Shown here: positions 45,276-59,700 of the stretch, one piece after another | How positions within the stretch are numbered: position 1 is the stretch's first letter | Layout: the number at the start of each line of letters is the position of its first letter | NCBI GenBank assembly: GCA_018857735.1 | Contig: JABMCL010002280.1 | Location: 1,057,501 to 1,121,500 of the forward strand | Origin: Alviniconcha marisindica | Taxonomy: Eukaryota; Mollusca; Gastropoda; Provannidae | DNA: 64,000 bases | Direction of reading: 5' to 3' | Position numbers and translations under genes: made by a program | Notes under the pieces: generated by a model | What the model was told of the DNA's origin: nothing | Database searches by the model: none | Seen by the model: the letters and a program-made list of their open reading frames with translations, nothing else

Positions 45276-46227
45276 TATTGTAGGTTTGAACCTTGTGGGT
45301 GCCACTGCAGCAAGGTGGGCCACTTTGGCCGAGTAGCCAGCAAGGTGCTCGGCTTGCAAGCCGACAGGTTTGAATCTTCACTTCTGATCACCCTATTTCT
45401 TCAAGTTAAGACCACCATTTTTTCATCTTTCAATTCTTCACCTTACACTGTTGATGAAACAGCAAACTGGATTACACTGCTAGCTTTCATTAAGACAGAA
45501 TCGTTCTCATGATGCAGTTAACAGTCTGGCACAGTTTCTGACCCACCAACCCCCCGACCCCCACTTTCTGCAATTCCAGGCAACAACAAGCTTGAAAGTT
45601 TTCATGGTCCAAGAACATTGTCTTTAATGTATAATTGTATAACCTGTACGCACACAGGACTTGGCACTGGCGAGGGCGTTGTACTGATAAATGTACATCA
45701 TTGTTATTGAGTGTGTGCACACTGCACGATGCTGTCACCATCCCAAAAGATGGTCCGACTCTCTCAGTCCACGTTGGTGTTAACCTCAGCATGTGACATA
45801 CAAACCACCACCTGTCCTGCCAGCTGTACCGAAATAACACCATTCCCATGATGCTCCTCTACCTTCCTACTCTCGTAGGGTTGGCCTTTCTTCCAAACAA
45901 TGCAGCTTGTAATTCTCGTTGCACCCTATTCATAAAGATCGCCCATTTTTTGCCCCCCCTTCCCCCCCCCCCCTCCTCCATACATTTTACTGTTCAGATT
46001 TGTGTTTCTGTTCATTTTTGTTTTTGTTTTTTAATCTTGAAGCTGGACTGTACAAACTTAATTGTGTTATGTGCCAGCAGTCAAACCTTCAGTTACACCA
46101 GAACTATAAACATGTGTGTATATATTATCAACAATTAAAGTTGTCCCGTCATTCTGCATCCATGTTTCAAAACAATCAAAAACAGAAAATGAATGCCTGA
46201 TGTTAGTCTCATCCTCCAAAGATGTCG

Positions 46228-46253
46228 GGGGGGGAGGGGGGGGGGGGGGGGGG
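46228..46253 (+). repeat. Poly(G) run
   Basis: G run with one A; another G run at 47107-47121 follows (GT)n. Confidence 0.93.
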
Positions 46254-47357
46254 GTCGAGTCCCACTGAGGCAGTTAGAAGGCCAAAAGTGTTTTCACTTT
46301 GTTGTACAACAGTGCCATATGATACGAAAGTACACAGAGTGAACAAGCAAGCCAGTGTGTGTATATTCCTCTTTGGAACCCATTGTTATTATCTTGTTTT
46401 GTTTTTCTTCTTCTTTTTCTTTTAATGTGAAAGAAGATTGGCCATTTTTGCTCTCAGATTCTGTGGTGTGTCTGACAGTCCTGCAGGAAGTGTTCCACCC
46501 TTACAGGCGATGTACTGCAGTGGCGCACCAAAGTGTCTCCAATGCCCAATGTTGTGAACTTACGGTTGCCCCAGTCTTGAATGTCGCTAGTACCTGTCCC
46601 TGATGCTGATGTCTGAGATAATGACGCATTGAAATTCTTCACTTTTAATACCTGTTTTTTGTTTGTTTGTTTTTTAATCAAATTTCACAGGGCCTTCAAA
46701 GAAATACTGGAGCTTTCTTGTGGAAAAACTGTATTTTTGTGAACATTTTGTACATTTTATGGTTTAAAAACAAAAACAAATTGATTTTATCATGTCATAG
46801 TGGCTGCTGAAACTGAGAAGAGAATGGATTTGCGCAAAGCTGGGGGAGGGAGTCTTAATTACCCCCAGTAACAGTAAGCAACTTTTGAGTCTGTTCACAA
46901 AGCAGTTGTTCATGTTCAAGATGGTGTTGTTAAGTAAACCAAGTTGAAAAGAAACTGGTCTTTTTTCTTCTTTCTTTATTCCTTTTCATGTCTGTGTGTG
47001 TGCGTTCAAGAGAGAGAGTGGTTGGTGTGAGGAGGAGGGCTGTGATGGGGGTCAGGAGGAAGGGGGAAGGGGAAGAGGTGGGGGGAAGTTGTGTGTGTGT
47101 GTGTGTGGGGGGGGGGGGGGTGAGGTGTGTGCACAAGAGCAAATATGTGTTGTTCGCATTGCACCATTCACAATAACAATAATGTGCATGTAAAGTGCCT
47201 AACCTGTAGCAGCACTTAGGTACGTACAAATATTTTACACATGTATCTTTTAAGACAAAAATTCAGTTGTGCAGACACCTGCACACATACATAATTATGG
47301 CAGTGGAACTTTGTGAAAAGAGACATTCAACACAGAAAACCTAAGAACTGTTGCATG

Positions 47358-47363
47358 TTTATT
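47358..47363 (-). terminator. Candidate MTMR2 poly(A) signal
   Basis: AATAAA on the minus strand about 3.2 kb after the stop, with TGTGTTGAATGTCTCTTTT downstream. A second AATAAA lies near 46974-46980. Confidence 0.3.
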
Positions 47364-48073
47364 CAGTATTATCTAGCAATAGATGTGGTTGGCAAAGCAG
47401 TTACATGACCTAAAACAAAAAACAAAAAATCAGCACAACATTAAGTCTTCAAACTCTGACTAAATGTACTTCAACAATACTTCATATTGCACACACTGTT
47501 TCTTTACATTTACAGGTGTTTCACTTGCAACAAACACTGTAATGAAAACGTCACAACACCCAATTCCATGCAGGATACTCCATAATATACAATGAAACGT
47601 GCACGGGTCTAAGTTGGCCCCCACAGACTCCCTGAAACTTTGATTTTAAAAAACCCTGCTCAAACAGCAATTCCTGTGCTGATTCAGACTAACAACAGGT
47701 TGTGCCTGAAAACCGCAGTTTATATAGTGTAAACTTCTAGCATGATTTTGCCTCTTACCATACACAAATACAAAGAATGGAGAAGATGCAAACCTTGCAC
47801 TCACGCTTATTGGGGGGGGGGGGGGGGGATTTTATTTTATTTTCATGTTGCACATTTTTATTTTCTGGCATCACATTTTAGGGGGGGAGGTTCAGAAGTG
47901 TTAGGAAATGGGACACAAAAATTCAATTCCTCGATCTGGCAGGCATTTTATTCCTCGAGCCCTAACTGGACCTGACCTGAACCCCAACTTTGCTCCCATG
48001 AACCTACTCCCCACCCGACCTCAGCTAAAGTCTAGCTATTTTATCACACCCAAACATGTGTCATTTTTTATAT

Positions 48074-48369
48074 AAAAGACACCGGTCAATCTGCCAAAAG
48101 TGCAGGTGGCAGGTTACAGCTAAACACGCATACACCTTACGTATGTGGCTTTGCATGAAATGACATGGTGCATGGTTGTATGGTGTACACAGAACGCGCC
48201 GAGATAGCAGCAGTTTCTTGTGGCACCAGTCATGCCAGCGCTGTAAGTACACCACTTCGGTGGATATTCAAAAACGCGCTATAAAAAGCTATTCACTCAT
48301 GTAGAATCACATGCGAGCGCAGTGAGTGCTCAACAGCAGAGAACAGCGCTATATAAAAGCTATCAATAA
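48074..48369 (+). mobile_element. SINE-A, 5'-truncated copy
   Basis: Starts inside the body (GTGCAGGTGGCAGGTTACAG) and runs to the tail, followed by (AAT)n. Confidence 0.88.
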
Positions 48370-48479
48370 TAATAATAATAGTGATTACACACTTGTCTAT
48401 TTTCCTTTATAGATGGAATTGCGCCACTAGTTGGGGATACTGGCCTGTATTTGGGAATCCCTCGGTCTATAACAGAAGA

Positions 48480-48850
48480 ATAAGAGCAAAGTTTGCCCCC
48501 TGACCCATACCTTGCCCCCCCCCCCCCCCCCCCCATGCCCCCTGAAAAACCAACTTTGCCTCATGGGTCTAACCAAACCCCATAAATTCTGACCCTTTGT
48601 GCCCTTTACTTAACCTTGCCCCTCTGAACCCTGACCTTCACCCCATGGGCCTAACCAAACCCTATAAATCCTGACCTTTTGTGCCTCTCTGAACCCTGAC
48701 TGTTGCCCCATGGGTCTAACCAAACCCTATAAATTCTGACCCTTTGTGCCCTGGACTTAACCTTGCCCCTCTAAACTCTGACCTTTGCCCCATAGATCTG
48801 ACCATGCCCTCTGAACCTTGGCTTAATTACCCCCTGTACTTGACCTCGCC
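48480..48850 (+). repeat. C-rich degenerate tandem repeat
   Basis: CCATGGGTCTAACCAAACCC, ATAAATTCTGACCCTTTGTG and TTGCCCCTCTGAACCCTGAC recur irregularly three to four times; a poly(C) run lies at 48517-48534. Confidence 0.85.
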
Positions 48851-50524
48851 CCCTGAAAACCAGGTATTCCCCCTGGATCTACCGGGGTGTTGGTCCATCA
48901 GAGCCCGAATCTCCAGCTTGATGTTGTGAGAATCAAAACTGTCAACTTTCACTCCTGAAGCAGCTGAATCTCTGTGCACACAGGATGTGATCACAGTTGC
49001 GTGGTGGGGTGTTATGGGTTTCATACCCTTTGAAAGAAACCAAGACATATTCAGCACCAAAACATGCATACCACACACAAAAATAGAATGACTGTGTCAA
49101 TCACGAGACAGTGCTTTCATTTGCTTTCACTTATATATATTAAAAAGAAATAATAATAAATACATTAATGCTGGTACAGTTTTCAAACCTCAGAAGACCT
49201 GGCCTTGTACATCTTATCTGTCTCCAGCAACACTCAGCAAACATCTGAATCTGTTCCAAGACTTTACCTAAATCCAATAAAGGATGACTGTCCCCCCCCC
49301 ACCCCCACCCCCCCCCTCAAAAATACATGACCAAATCCACATACAAAAAAACACACCAAAGACCGCCAAGGTCGCATATCATAATTGTGGTGACTTTTTA
49401 AAATGTTTTACAGCTCACACGAAGAAGAGGATCCCTCATTATAAATTCATGTCCCAGGTTGTAAACACAAACAGCTTAGCACTCAAACAGCAATGGTTTT
49501 CCAAAACTACTCTCCCAACCCCACCATTCTGCTTCTTCTACTGCTTTCATCTCTGTTGTTGTCGTTGCTGCTGTTGTGAGTACCACATCACTATCAGGCA
49601 TGTATCCTAAGCGCAGAAATAAGAGGCATTTGAAAGAAAGGTCTGCATAGATTGTTTACTGCACATTTGCATGACTTCCGCATAGCCACATCAAGCAATG
49701 GTGACCTTGGTATCAGCACCACATAAGCCAGTACATTCTTCTAACAACAGCAGTAATGCAAAGAAAACCACGCAAATAAGTCAATAAGAAACAACAACCT
49801 ATTAAAGAAGACTGGACCTTTCCAGATTTCTAAAAGCCCCCATCACAAAATGTAAACCAGTTTTTCTTAACTCGTGGGTACTGACCAAGTTGTCATCCTC
49901 CACATGAAGAAAACATTGTATGTGCACCAGGAAATATCACTACACACTAAACAGAACTTTTCAATGTGAAAAAGCCTAAGACATGAGCATAATTAGCACT
50001 ACTGTTCTTGAAAAGCTGTGAAACCATCTCCGCACAAAACGGGTGCTGCTTCAGCTTAAGATGATTTTTTGTATACAAACAGGGATGCAACAGCTGGCTT
50101 ACTTGAAAACCAACGTTCTGTGTGCTCTCCTTTGCGTCAGTGTTCTCAAAATGAACATTCTGCTGGTTAGCTTAGGCTCACCTTCAGGATGAACCTATGG
50201 TGAAAACTGCACCACCAGTGCATGACATTCTCTAGCACATAAAGGGTTAATCGAAATTTGAAAAAAAGAATCAGAATCAAAAACAACCCCCCTCCCCCCA
50301 CCCCACCCATTCTCCACCATATAAAAAAGACACCAATAAAAAAGTATTAAAAAAAAACTCCCTGTGGTGTTCTGTTTCTACCATCCGCATACATCACGAT
50401 GCTTGCCAAATCATCAAGCATCACAAATATTTTCCTGCTGAGCGGTGAAGATGACGATAACAGCCACAGGCTGGAGTCCAACAGTGAGAGGGATGACAGG
50501 GTGCACCTAGCGGTGGGGGCTGCT

Positions 50525-50677
50525 CTATATATTGACAGGGGAGGACACTCTGGGCGGGGAGGGCTGCAGGGCGGAGCGGGCGTGCTTGTTGGCCAGCTCT
50601 TTCTGCAGCTCTTCCACCCGTCGCTGCAGCTGCACCTTCAGCACCAGCAGCTCTCGGTTCCGCAGGTGGATTGGTTC
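50525..50677 (-). CDS. MTMR2: MTMR2 terminal exon 13, coiled coil and stop
   Basis: Acceptor [28 protein letters not shown], then [20 protein letters not shown] to SSPVNI and TAG. Heptad-like Leu/Val spacing supports the dimerising coiled coil found in MTMR2 relatives. Confidence 0.95.
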   Translation of the reverse strand, partial: EPIHLRNRELLVLKVQLQRRVEELQKELANKHARSALQPSPPRVSSPVNI

Positions 50678-53600
50678 CTGGGGGGAAAGAACAGCACACA
50701 AAACTCAGATCGCGTGAAGCAGAACAACATGCAAAATCAACACACGGAAAACCACACGCAAAACTCAGACCACATGGAGAAGAACCACATGCAAAATTCA
50801 TCACATGGAGAAAAAACACATGCAAAATTTATCACATGGACAAGAACCACATGCAAAATTCAGATCACATGGAAAAGAACCACATGCAAAACTCTGGTTG
50901 CATGAAGTAGCACCACATGCAAAAGTCAGATGACATGGAGAAGAGCCACACACAAAATCCAGATTGCATGAAGCGGAACTACGCACAAGAGTCAGACTGC
51001 ACAGAGAAGAACCACACACAAAGCTCTGGTCACATGGAGAAGATGCATGCAGAAGAATCGCACACAAAACTCAGATTGCATGAAGAGGAACCACACACAA
51101 AGCTCTGATCACATGAAGAAACCACACACAAAGCTCTGATCACATGCAGAAACCACACACAAAGCTCTGATAACATGAAGACGAACAACATGCAAAACTC
51201 AGGTCGCATGGAGAAGAATCACACACAAAATTCAGATCACACAGAGAAGAACCAAACACAATACTCAGATTGCATGGAGAAGAACCACACACTAAACTTG
51301 GATCACATGGAGAATGAAAGTCACTTTATTCAAAGCCATGTACATACGGTGAATGTGTGTTTAGTTGTAACCTGCCACCTGCACTTTTGGCAAAAAAGAC
51401 CAGGATCTTTTACATGCTACTGCAATAACAAGGGGGTGGAACATACTGAAATGCATCAGCACAGAAAGCTGACCCTGGAGTAGAAATTTCTCCCGTCATT
51501 CATGCCGGGAATCAAACGCACAACCTTTCCATCACAAGCCTGGTGCTCTACCAGGGATCTCTCCCCACTCCCAGCTTAAGACACAAAAGGACTGTAAGCC
51601 AGGACGATGCCTGTACAGACCTGCGGCCTCATGCGGGGGTTCCAGCGGCAGTAGTAGCTGGTCCACAGGTGGATGCGTCGCAGGCTGGCCACGGGGAACA
51701 AGACGTGGGCGTGGACGTAGGCTGCGTACAGCGGGTTGGTGAACTCCTCCATTTGGCAGTTGGTGAATGACCACAGCGACTGCGTCCTCTCTTTCACTTT
51801 CTGGCACCACACAGTCACAGCAACCACATGTTAACACCCAACCACACCAGTGCACTGTGAATGACCACATGACACCACACATCCACATGTTAACACCCAA
51901 CCACACCAGCACACTGTGAATGACCACATGGCGTCACACATCCACAGCAACCACACATTAACACCCAACCACACCAGCACACTGTGAATGACCACATGAC
52001 ACCACACAGTAACACCCAAGCACACCAGCATACTGTGAACAACCACATGACACCACACAACCACACGTTAACACCCAAGCATACTGTGAACAACCACATG
52101 GCACCACACAACCACACCCAACCACAATAGCACATCGTGAACAACCACATGACACAGCATGGTCAAAGCAACCACATATTAACATCCATCCACACTAGCA
52201 CACTGTCAACAACCACATGGCACCACACAGCCACACATTAACATCCAACCACACCAGCACACTGTGAACAAACACATGGCACCACATGGCCACAGCAACC
52301 ACATAGTAACACCCAACCATACCAGCATGCTGTGAACAACCACATGGCACCACACATTAACACCCAACCACACCAGCATATTGTGAACAACCACATGACA
52401 CCACACAACCACACCAGCACATCATGTGGTGTCACACGTTAACCACACGTTAACACCCAACCACCCTAGTGCATTGTGAATGACCACACAACACCATACA
52501 TCCACAGCAACCACACGTTAACACCCAACCACACCAGCATAATGTGAACAACCACATGACACCACACAACCACACGTTAACACCCAACCACACCAGCATA
52601 CTGTGAACGACCACATGACACCACACAACCACACGTTAACACCGAACCACCCTAGTGCATTGTGAATAACCACACAACACCACACATCCACAGCAACCAC
52701 ACGTTAACACCCAACCACACCAGCACAACGCGAATGACCACATGGCACCACACCAGCACACTGTCAGTGACCACATGACACCACACAACCACATGTTAAC
52801 ACCCAACCACACATGTACTGCTCACACAAGATAATAATCCACCCCACCCACCTCTCCACCACCATTCCAATTCTAACAAGACGGGCAAATATTCAGCTGA
52901 CACAGACTCAAATACCTAGACAGTAAGTAACCTCAAACTACAAACGAGGAAAGAGCTGTGTGAAATTCATGGGAAGCAGCCATCACAGAGAGAAAGGGAG
53001 AGAAGTAATGACTTCCTCTTTTACTCACTGTACCTTCTGTATAGTTCCTACTTACAATACTATAATATTTAACAAGTAACTACACTGATGCACTAGATTT
53101 AGGAACTCATTGAGTTACTCTGTAACTCTACATGGCATTACACCACACTGCTTGCTAAATATTACAAGGAAGCAGGAAGAAAGTGCCAATCACAAGCAAC
53201 GAGGGAACTAGGTGTGTATTACTCAGGTGTGTGTCTCTTCCACCTGCTCACCTCCTTGGCAGCCTGCATCTGGCAGTTGAAGAGGAAGGTGCCAAACAGG
53301 CAGCTGTACAGGTGGTCCAGGATGGTGATCAGGAAATGCTCATTGAATTCAAAGGCATTGGGGAACTGTGGAGAGAAGAAAAAAAAGTTACAATATAGGA
53401 GCCAACAGGAAATGCCCATTGAATTCAAAGGCGTTGGGGAACTGTGGAGAGAGAAAAAGAAGTTACAATACAGGAGCCAACTGTCCGTACAGTCATGGTT
53501 ATGCAACCACACACCAAGGTCACAATGCTGCAGACAGGCTTCACACACTGAGAAGGCACAGCCTGCTGGAACTGCAGGAGAGACAGGGCAGTGACTCATC

Positions 53601-56600
53601 TGTAGTGCTAACTGACATGACTCACCTGTAGTGCTAACTGACATGACCCACCTGTAGTGCTAACTGACATGGTTCACCTGTAGTGCTAAATGACATGACT
53701 CACCTGTAGTGCTAACTGACATGACTCACATGTAGTGCTAACTGACATGACTCACATGTAGTGCTAACTGACATACCCAGTCCACAAACTTCAGGAAGTT
53801 AGTAAGTTATTTCACCTGCTGTCATCTGTCACACACAGTCCACAAACTTCAGGAAGACTGGAAAGTACTAGCTCAAAACTGTTCTGTTACCTACAGTTTG
53901 CAAAGAAAACAACAACTTGTGCCCACAAAGGAAGCAACAACTCACCCCGCAAAGAAAGCAACAACTCAAATGAAGCAACAACTCACCCTCACAAAGGAAA
54001 CAAAACTGACCCCCCAAAAAAAGCAACAACTCATCCCCACAAAGGAAGCAACAACTCAAACGAAGCAGCAACTCACCCCACAAAGAAAGCAACAGCCCCA
54101 CAAAGAAAGCAACAAACTGCCTTACGAAGGAATTTGCAACATTTGCCAAATGTGCACAAAGGAAACAACTAACCCCATAAATGAAACAACAACTCACCCC
54201 ACAAAGGAAGCAACGACTCCTCCCACAAAGGAAGCAGCAACAACTCACCCCACAAAGGAAGCAGCAACAACTCACCCCACAAAGGAAGCGGCAACAACTC
54301 ACCCCACAAAGGAAGCGGCAACAACTCACCCCACAAAGGAAGCGGCAACAACTCACCCCACAAAGGAAGCGGCAACAACTCACCCCACAAAGGAAGCGGC
54401 ATCAACTCACCCCACAAAGGAAGCGGCATCAACTCACCCCACAAAGGAAGCAGCAACAACTCACCCCACAAAGGAAGCAACGACTCCTCCCACAAAGGAA
54501 GCGGCAACAACTCACCCCACAAAGGAAGCAGCAACAACTCACCCCACAAAGGAAGCAGCAACAACTCACCCCACAAAGGAAGCAGCAGCAACAACTCACC
54601 TGCTGTGTCATCTGCCATACGCAGTCCACAAACTGCAGGAAGACCGGGGAGCGGTTGTCGTCGGAGTGTTTGTCCTCCCCGTGCCCCACCCTCTGTTTGA
54701 ACTTGTGTCCGAAGCTGACCCACTCCTTCTCTATCAGCACCTCAAAGCCACGGATGGTGCGATAGTATGGATCCAGCATCAGCATGGCCAAGGACGTCAG
54801 CTGAAACAGATGGAAAATGTTGCATGTACTGTTCACTCTCCCTCCAGTTTTCAGTTCAGGTTACTACTGTGTTGTTGTTGTTTAAGTGCTGCTTTATACC
54901 CACAGAAACCATAGGCTTATTAGGGACGGGAGCCCAGGACGGCCACCTCGACTTTCACACAGCTCCTGAGCTCTGATACTACCATGTTCATGATGATCAC
55001 TTTTACATAGTGCTACTCTGTGCTCTCGAGCACTCTCTGCACTTTTGTTCAGAGCTGGTCAATCACACTGGCCATGAGCATCTCAACCAACATCTCTTTG
55101 CATTGTTCAGATCTGGTCAATCACACTGGCCATGAGCATCTCAACCAACATCTCTTTGCATTGTTCAGATCTGGTCAATCACGCTGGCCATGAGCATCTC
55201 AACCAACATCTCTTTGCATTGTTCAGATCTGGTCAATCAGAACTATGCCCCTGTGAGACTGGCAGCGCGACACGCAGAACACCTGCCGCAGGCCACAGTT
55301 CTGGCTGGTGGAGACTCCAGTGGTGAGGAAGCTTTTCAGCAACTTAGACCACTGGAGTTTCTGTCTAAGTGATCCAAATGAAGAAGAAGGAAACAAGAAT
55401 ATATATTCGCCAGTGACATTAACATGTGCACAGGACTTTGTCTTGATGAAAGGAGAAGAACCTGCTCACAAAAAAACAAACTGGGAGCATTAATACCACT
55501 TCATCTTAACAGAAATAAATTTGTCGTAAAAGAATGGGACTGGTTATTATCATTGGTTGTTATTGTTGGTTATTATCACTGATTGAACATATCAGTGGTT
55601 ATTATTACTGGTTGTTATCGGCGGTTCTGGTGCCCTAGCTTCATTCATTTATTCTTTTGTGTTTGACAATTTTCATCTTACTTCACATCTGTAAGGAACA
55701 AACTGCGTCCCTACATGATGAACACCAAGGTTTTGTGTGGAAGTGTTTATGCACCATGTATACATTTTCATTCCTTCATTTATTCATTCAATCGTTACCT
55801 GAGCAGTTCTGTCCCAGCCATCGCTGCAATGAACCAACACAGAGGTCTTGTTGCTCTCCACTTTGTCAGCAATCCTCACAGCACCCGCAAGGATCACCTG
55901 CATCAGGCACAATGTCACAGTTCAAATCTCTTCGTAGCTCTACTGATTTATTACAATATATTACTAATCTTAATCTAATTTCTTTGAAGTAACTGTAATT
56001 ACCTTGAACTCACACAAGTGGCACAGATAAAAATGTTCATTTTTATTATGTTTAATACACTTCAAAATTTTAGTTTTGTTCCTTTCTTTCTTTCTTTTTT
56101 CTCTCTCTTTTTTGTTTTGTTTTTTGTATTCATAATCCTACACAAAGAAAAAAAAAGGATAACTTTACACATGTTAACCGCTACAGCAGCTGCAACAGCA
56201 GCACCACCATCTCCTCTAGCCAGGAAGAAAGTGAAGGCCACATGACTGGTTCACCTTGATATGTTCCAGCCAGTGGGTGGACTCAATCTTGGACAGCCAG
56301 TGAGCTTCGTCAATGGCAGGAAAACACTCCTCCTTCAGCTTGCGTGAGCTGCACACACAATCCACAATATCATGAGTAGGGCTAGCCTAGCTTGCATCCA
56401 CAGTCTGAGAAAGGCTGGTGTTTTCCTTGCCACTGATTTAAGTCCAAGCAAATCCCAAGTGAAAAACATCACAGGTTACTGCAAACTCCAAAAATCAGTT
56501 TACGACATTCTTCCTCCAACCAGTGTGATGACTGGTGACGTTGTAGGTTTCTCAAAACTGTTAGCCAAGTTTTTTTGTTTGTGCTCAAATGGGAGAATGT

Positions 56601-56737
56601 TTGTAACCACACAGGCAACTCAGATTAGGACACATTTTTCATTAACTATTCACAACACTTATAATAAAAATAATAAAAGTATTTGTAAAATGCAAAAGCT
56701 TGTCCACAGAGGTTATTCTAAGCACATACACATGCAT

Positions 56738-56797
<60 letters not shown>

Positions 56798-59700
56798 GCA
56801 CCCACACACACATGAGCATTCAGACTATACAAAGCTTAATTAACACAGCATGAAACAGGCAGCAAACAGAGACTTGAGATGGATGAAGACAGCAGCACAG
56901 AACAGAAAACACTTATGGCAGCACAAACAAAACCAAAATCATTCACATCAATACGGGACTTGTGTTTTACCCAAAGCCTGAACCTGGACCTGATGTGTTA
57001 TACGTGGATGTTTCCAGGCTGTATTGCCTCCAGCCTTAGAACTCTAATGGTTCTGTACATTTTATGAAGGGTGCTGACAGCACACGAACTATAGTGATTT
57101 TAAGACGTGTGGAGATGAGTAGCACCCCTTCAATGGCATAACCAATTATGGCAGAGTTTGGAGGAAAAGTGTGTCAAACAGTGAGGCTTGGAGTGGGGTT
57201 CTACAGGCGAGAATTAAAACGTATAGTCACAGCAGTATTTCCGTCGATTTATAGTCTAGCTTGTTAAAAATCAACATGTGAAAGTGACAAACGTGGCCAC
57301 GAGCGCTGCCATTATGACCATGTCTGTGATGTTATTTACATATTATGAATGGCATGGCAGAATGACACTGTGGGGCGACCGTGTGCAGTAAGACCTACCT
57401 TTCTCTCATGACGTGAATGTTGTGTATGTCCAGGAATATCAACTCAGCATTCTGGTAAGAGTCCTCATTCTCATAGCCTCCTCCTCGAGCCTGAAGTAAC
57501 AAAGTTCACGCAAAGAGGCATGAGTAAGATTAAAGACATGCCAAAATGCACAGTGTTCATGTCTGCAAGCATGCACACACACATGGAAACACCCACACCA
57601 ACACCCACCCATGCACACGCACACATATGCCACGCATGTAGGCAAACACTCAGACACCCACCCACCCACCCACACATTCATCCACCCATCGACACACACA
57701 CACGCCACATGTAGGCACATATTCAGCCATTCACTAACCCACACACACATGCACTCACCCACTCATCCACACACACAGATACACTGTGCATGTAGGCACA
57801 CACTCAGCCAGCCACCCACCCACCCACATGCACGCTCACCCACCTATCCACACACCACATGTGTAGGCATACACTCAGCCATCCACCCACCCACACACAC
57901 ACCCATCCACTCACCCACACTAACACATACATACACATTCACATACATGTGCACACACGCACAGACACACGAGTGTGTGTGTGTGTGCGAATTTACATGC
58001 ACACACACACACACACACATGCGTTTACACACATGTGAGTACACACACACACGCGCATTCACGCACATGTGAGCACACACACACGTGCATTCATGCATGC
58101 ACACACGCACATGCATTCACACACACACACACACACAACCTTATTAGCCACAGCATTGACAGATGGCCTCGCATCCATAATGTACAGTTTGTGGGACTGG
58201 GCATTGGCCTCCATGATCATCTGAATGTAATGCTCATCATCCTTGTTTCGTTTCCCTGCCACACCCACCATGGGCTGCGATGACCGTGTGATGGTGGCCT
58301 GAGAGTCTGGATGAATCCATGATAAGACCTGAAACATACAAATGCTGAACCATAACCAAGACCTGAAACATACAATTGCTGAACCATAACCAAGCCCTGA
58401 AACATACAAATGCTGAACCATAACCAAGCCCTGAAACATACAAATGCTGAACCATAACCAAGCCCTGAAACATACAAATGCTGAACCATAACCAAGCCCT
58501 GAAACATACAAATGCTGAACCATAACCAAGCCCTGAAACATACAAATGCTGAACCATAACCAAGCCCTGAAACATACAATTGCTGAACCATAACCAAGCC
58601 CTGAAACATACAAATGCTGAACCATAACCAAGCCCTGAAACATACAAATGCTGAACCATAACCAAGCCCTGAAACATACAAATGCTGAACCATAACCAAG
58701 CCCTGAAACATACAAATGCTGAACCATAACCACCAATTACACATAATACAAGGTTCTGCACTGTGCTCTGAGCCCAGTCTCCTATAATAACAGTTGCACA
58801 ACTCTTAATCTGACCGCTATATGGTACTGTGTTGACTGCTGGAATTCACAATCATCTGAGCTGATTCAACATTCAAATAAATGTAACTGCCACATATAAT
58901 TGCAACTGATATTTCTCATCATCTAATGAACAGTTGCCATTATTTATTTTGAAGGTTTTACTTGGAGTACACTAGTCTTTCACCCTGCTGCGAAGCTGTG
59001 GTCACTCCTGGTTTTTCAAGCAGAATATTATGTATGGCATGTAACTGCCAAACAGCACTGTGAGTACACTACTTCAGTAGATATTCAAAATGTGCTACAA
59101 AAATCCACAGTCGTTCACTTAGAATCACATGCGACAAAAGAGCGGTGAGTGCTTGAGAGCAGAGAATAGCGGTATACAAAAGCAATCATTAATCAATCAA
59201 TCAATATTATTTGTGATGTTCTATTTGGGAGAGGCTGCCCACATCACTGGCAGCCCAGAACCCTCTTATCTAAAATCCAGCTGCAGCAACTGGCCAAACC
59301 CTCTATCTCAAATCCAGGTGCAGCAACAGCCAAATTGGAAGAAGAAGAAGAAGAAAAGAAAAGAAAGCCTATTAGTTGAAAAATTACAACAGAAAATTGG
59401 AAGTTTATCATGAAGATCATTTGAGAGAGTTATGTAATTATAGATCATGTCAAGACGTATCCAATGGTGAGAAAAAGCAACAGCATCAAAGCTCTGTTGA
59501 AATTGTGCTATGAGGTTAGTTTGTTCTTTAATTTTTAACACCCTGTCAACCCCAGCATGAAAACATGCTCCATAAAAGCAAGAACAAATGAAGCATACAA
59601 TCTTATTTTATCCACAATGACAGATCCTGCAGGTGATCCAAACAAAATCAGCTAGAAAATCAGCAGGTAGTACTTACAGGGAATCTTCCCCTGGTTCTGA

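Larger units (their letters stand above)
37696..50524. other. Convergent 3' region between GEMIN5 and MTMR2
   Basis: No coding exon recognised. It should contain the 3' UTRs of both genes. Tandem arrays occur at 37920-38150, 38885-39740, 42150-42350, 43990-44570, 45087-45275 and 48480-48850, plus G runs at 46228-46253 and 47107-47121. The open frames here are short and unlike known proteins. Confidence 0.65.

Noticed and set aside
50690..51312. CRISPR-like regular repeats
   Set aside because: Eukaryotic context, no unique spacers and units contiguous: an ordinary minisatellite.
53898..54914. 338-codon + strand open frame rich in TKEA/TH repeats
   Set aside because: It is the 27-bp minisatellite (period divisible by three) plus antisense of MTMR2 exon 10; the coding evidence is on the minus strand.
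58059..58801. Three overlapping minus-strand frames of 174-225 codons with repeats such as [12 protein letters not shown]
   Set aside because: A 34-bp period without stops opens all frames; only the exon-6 part is real protein.
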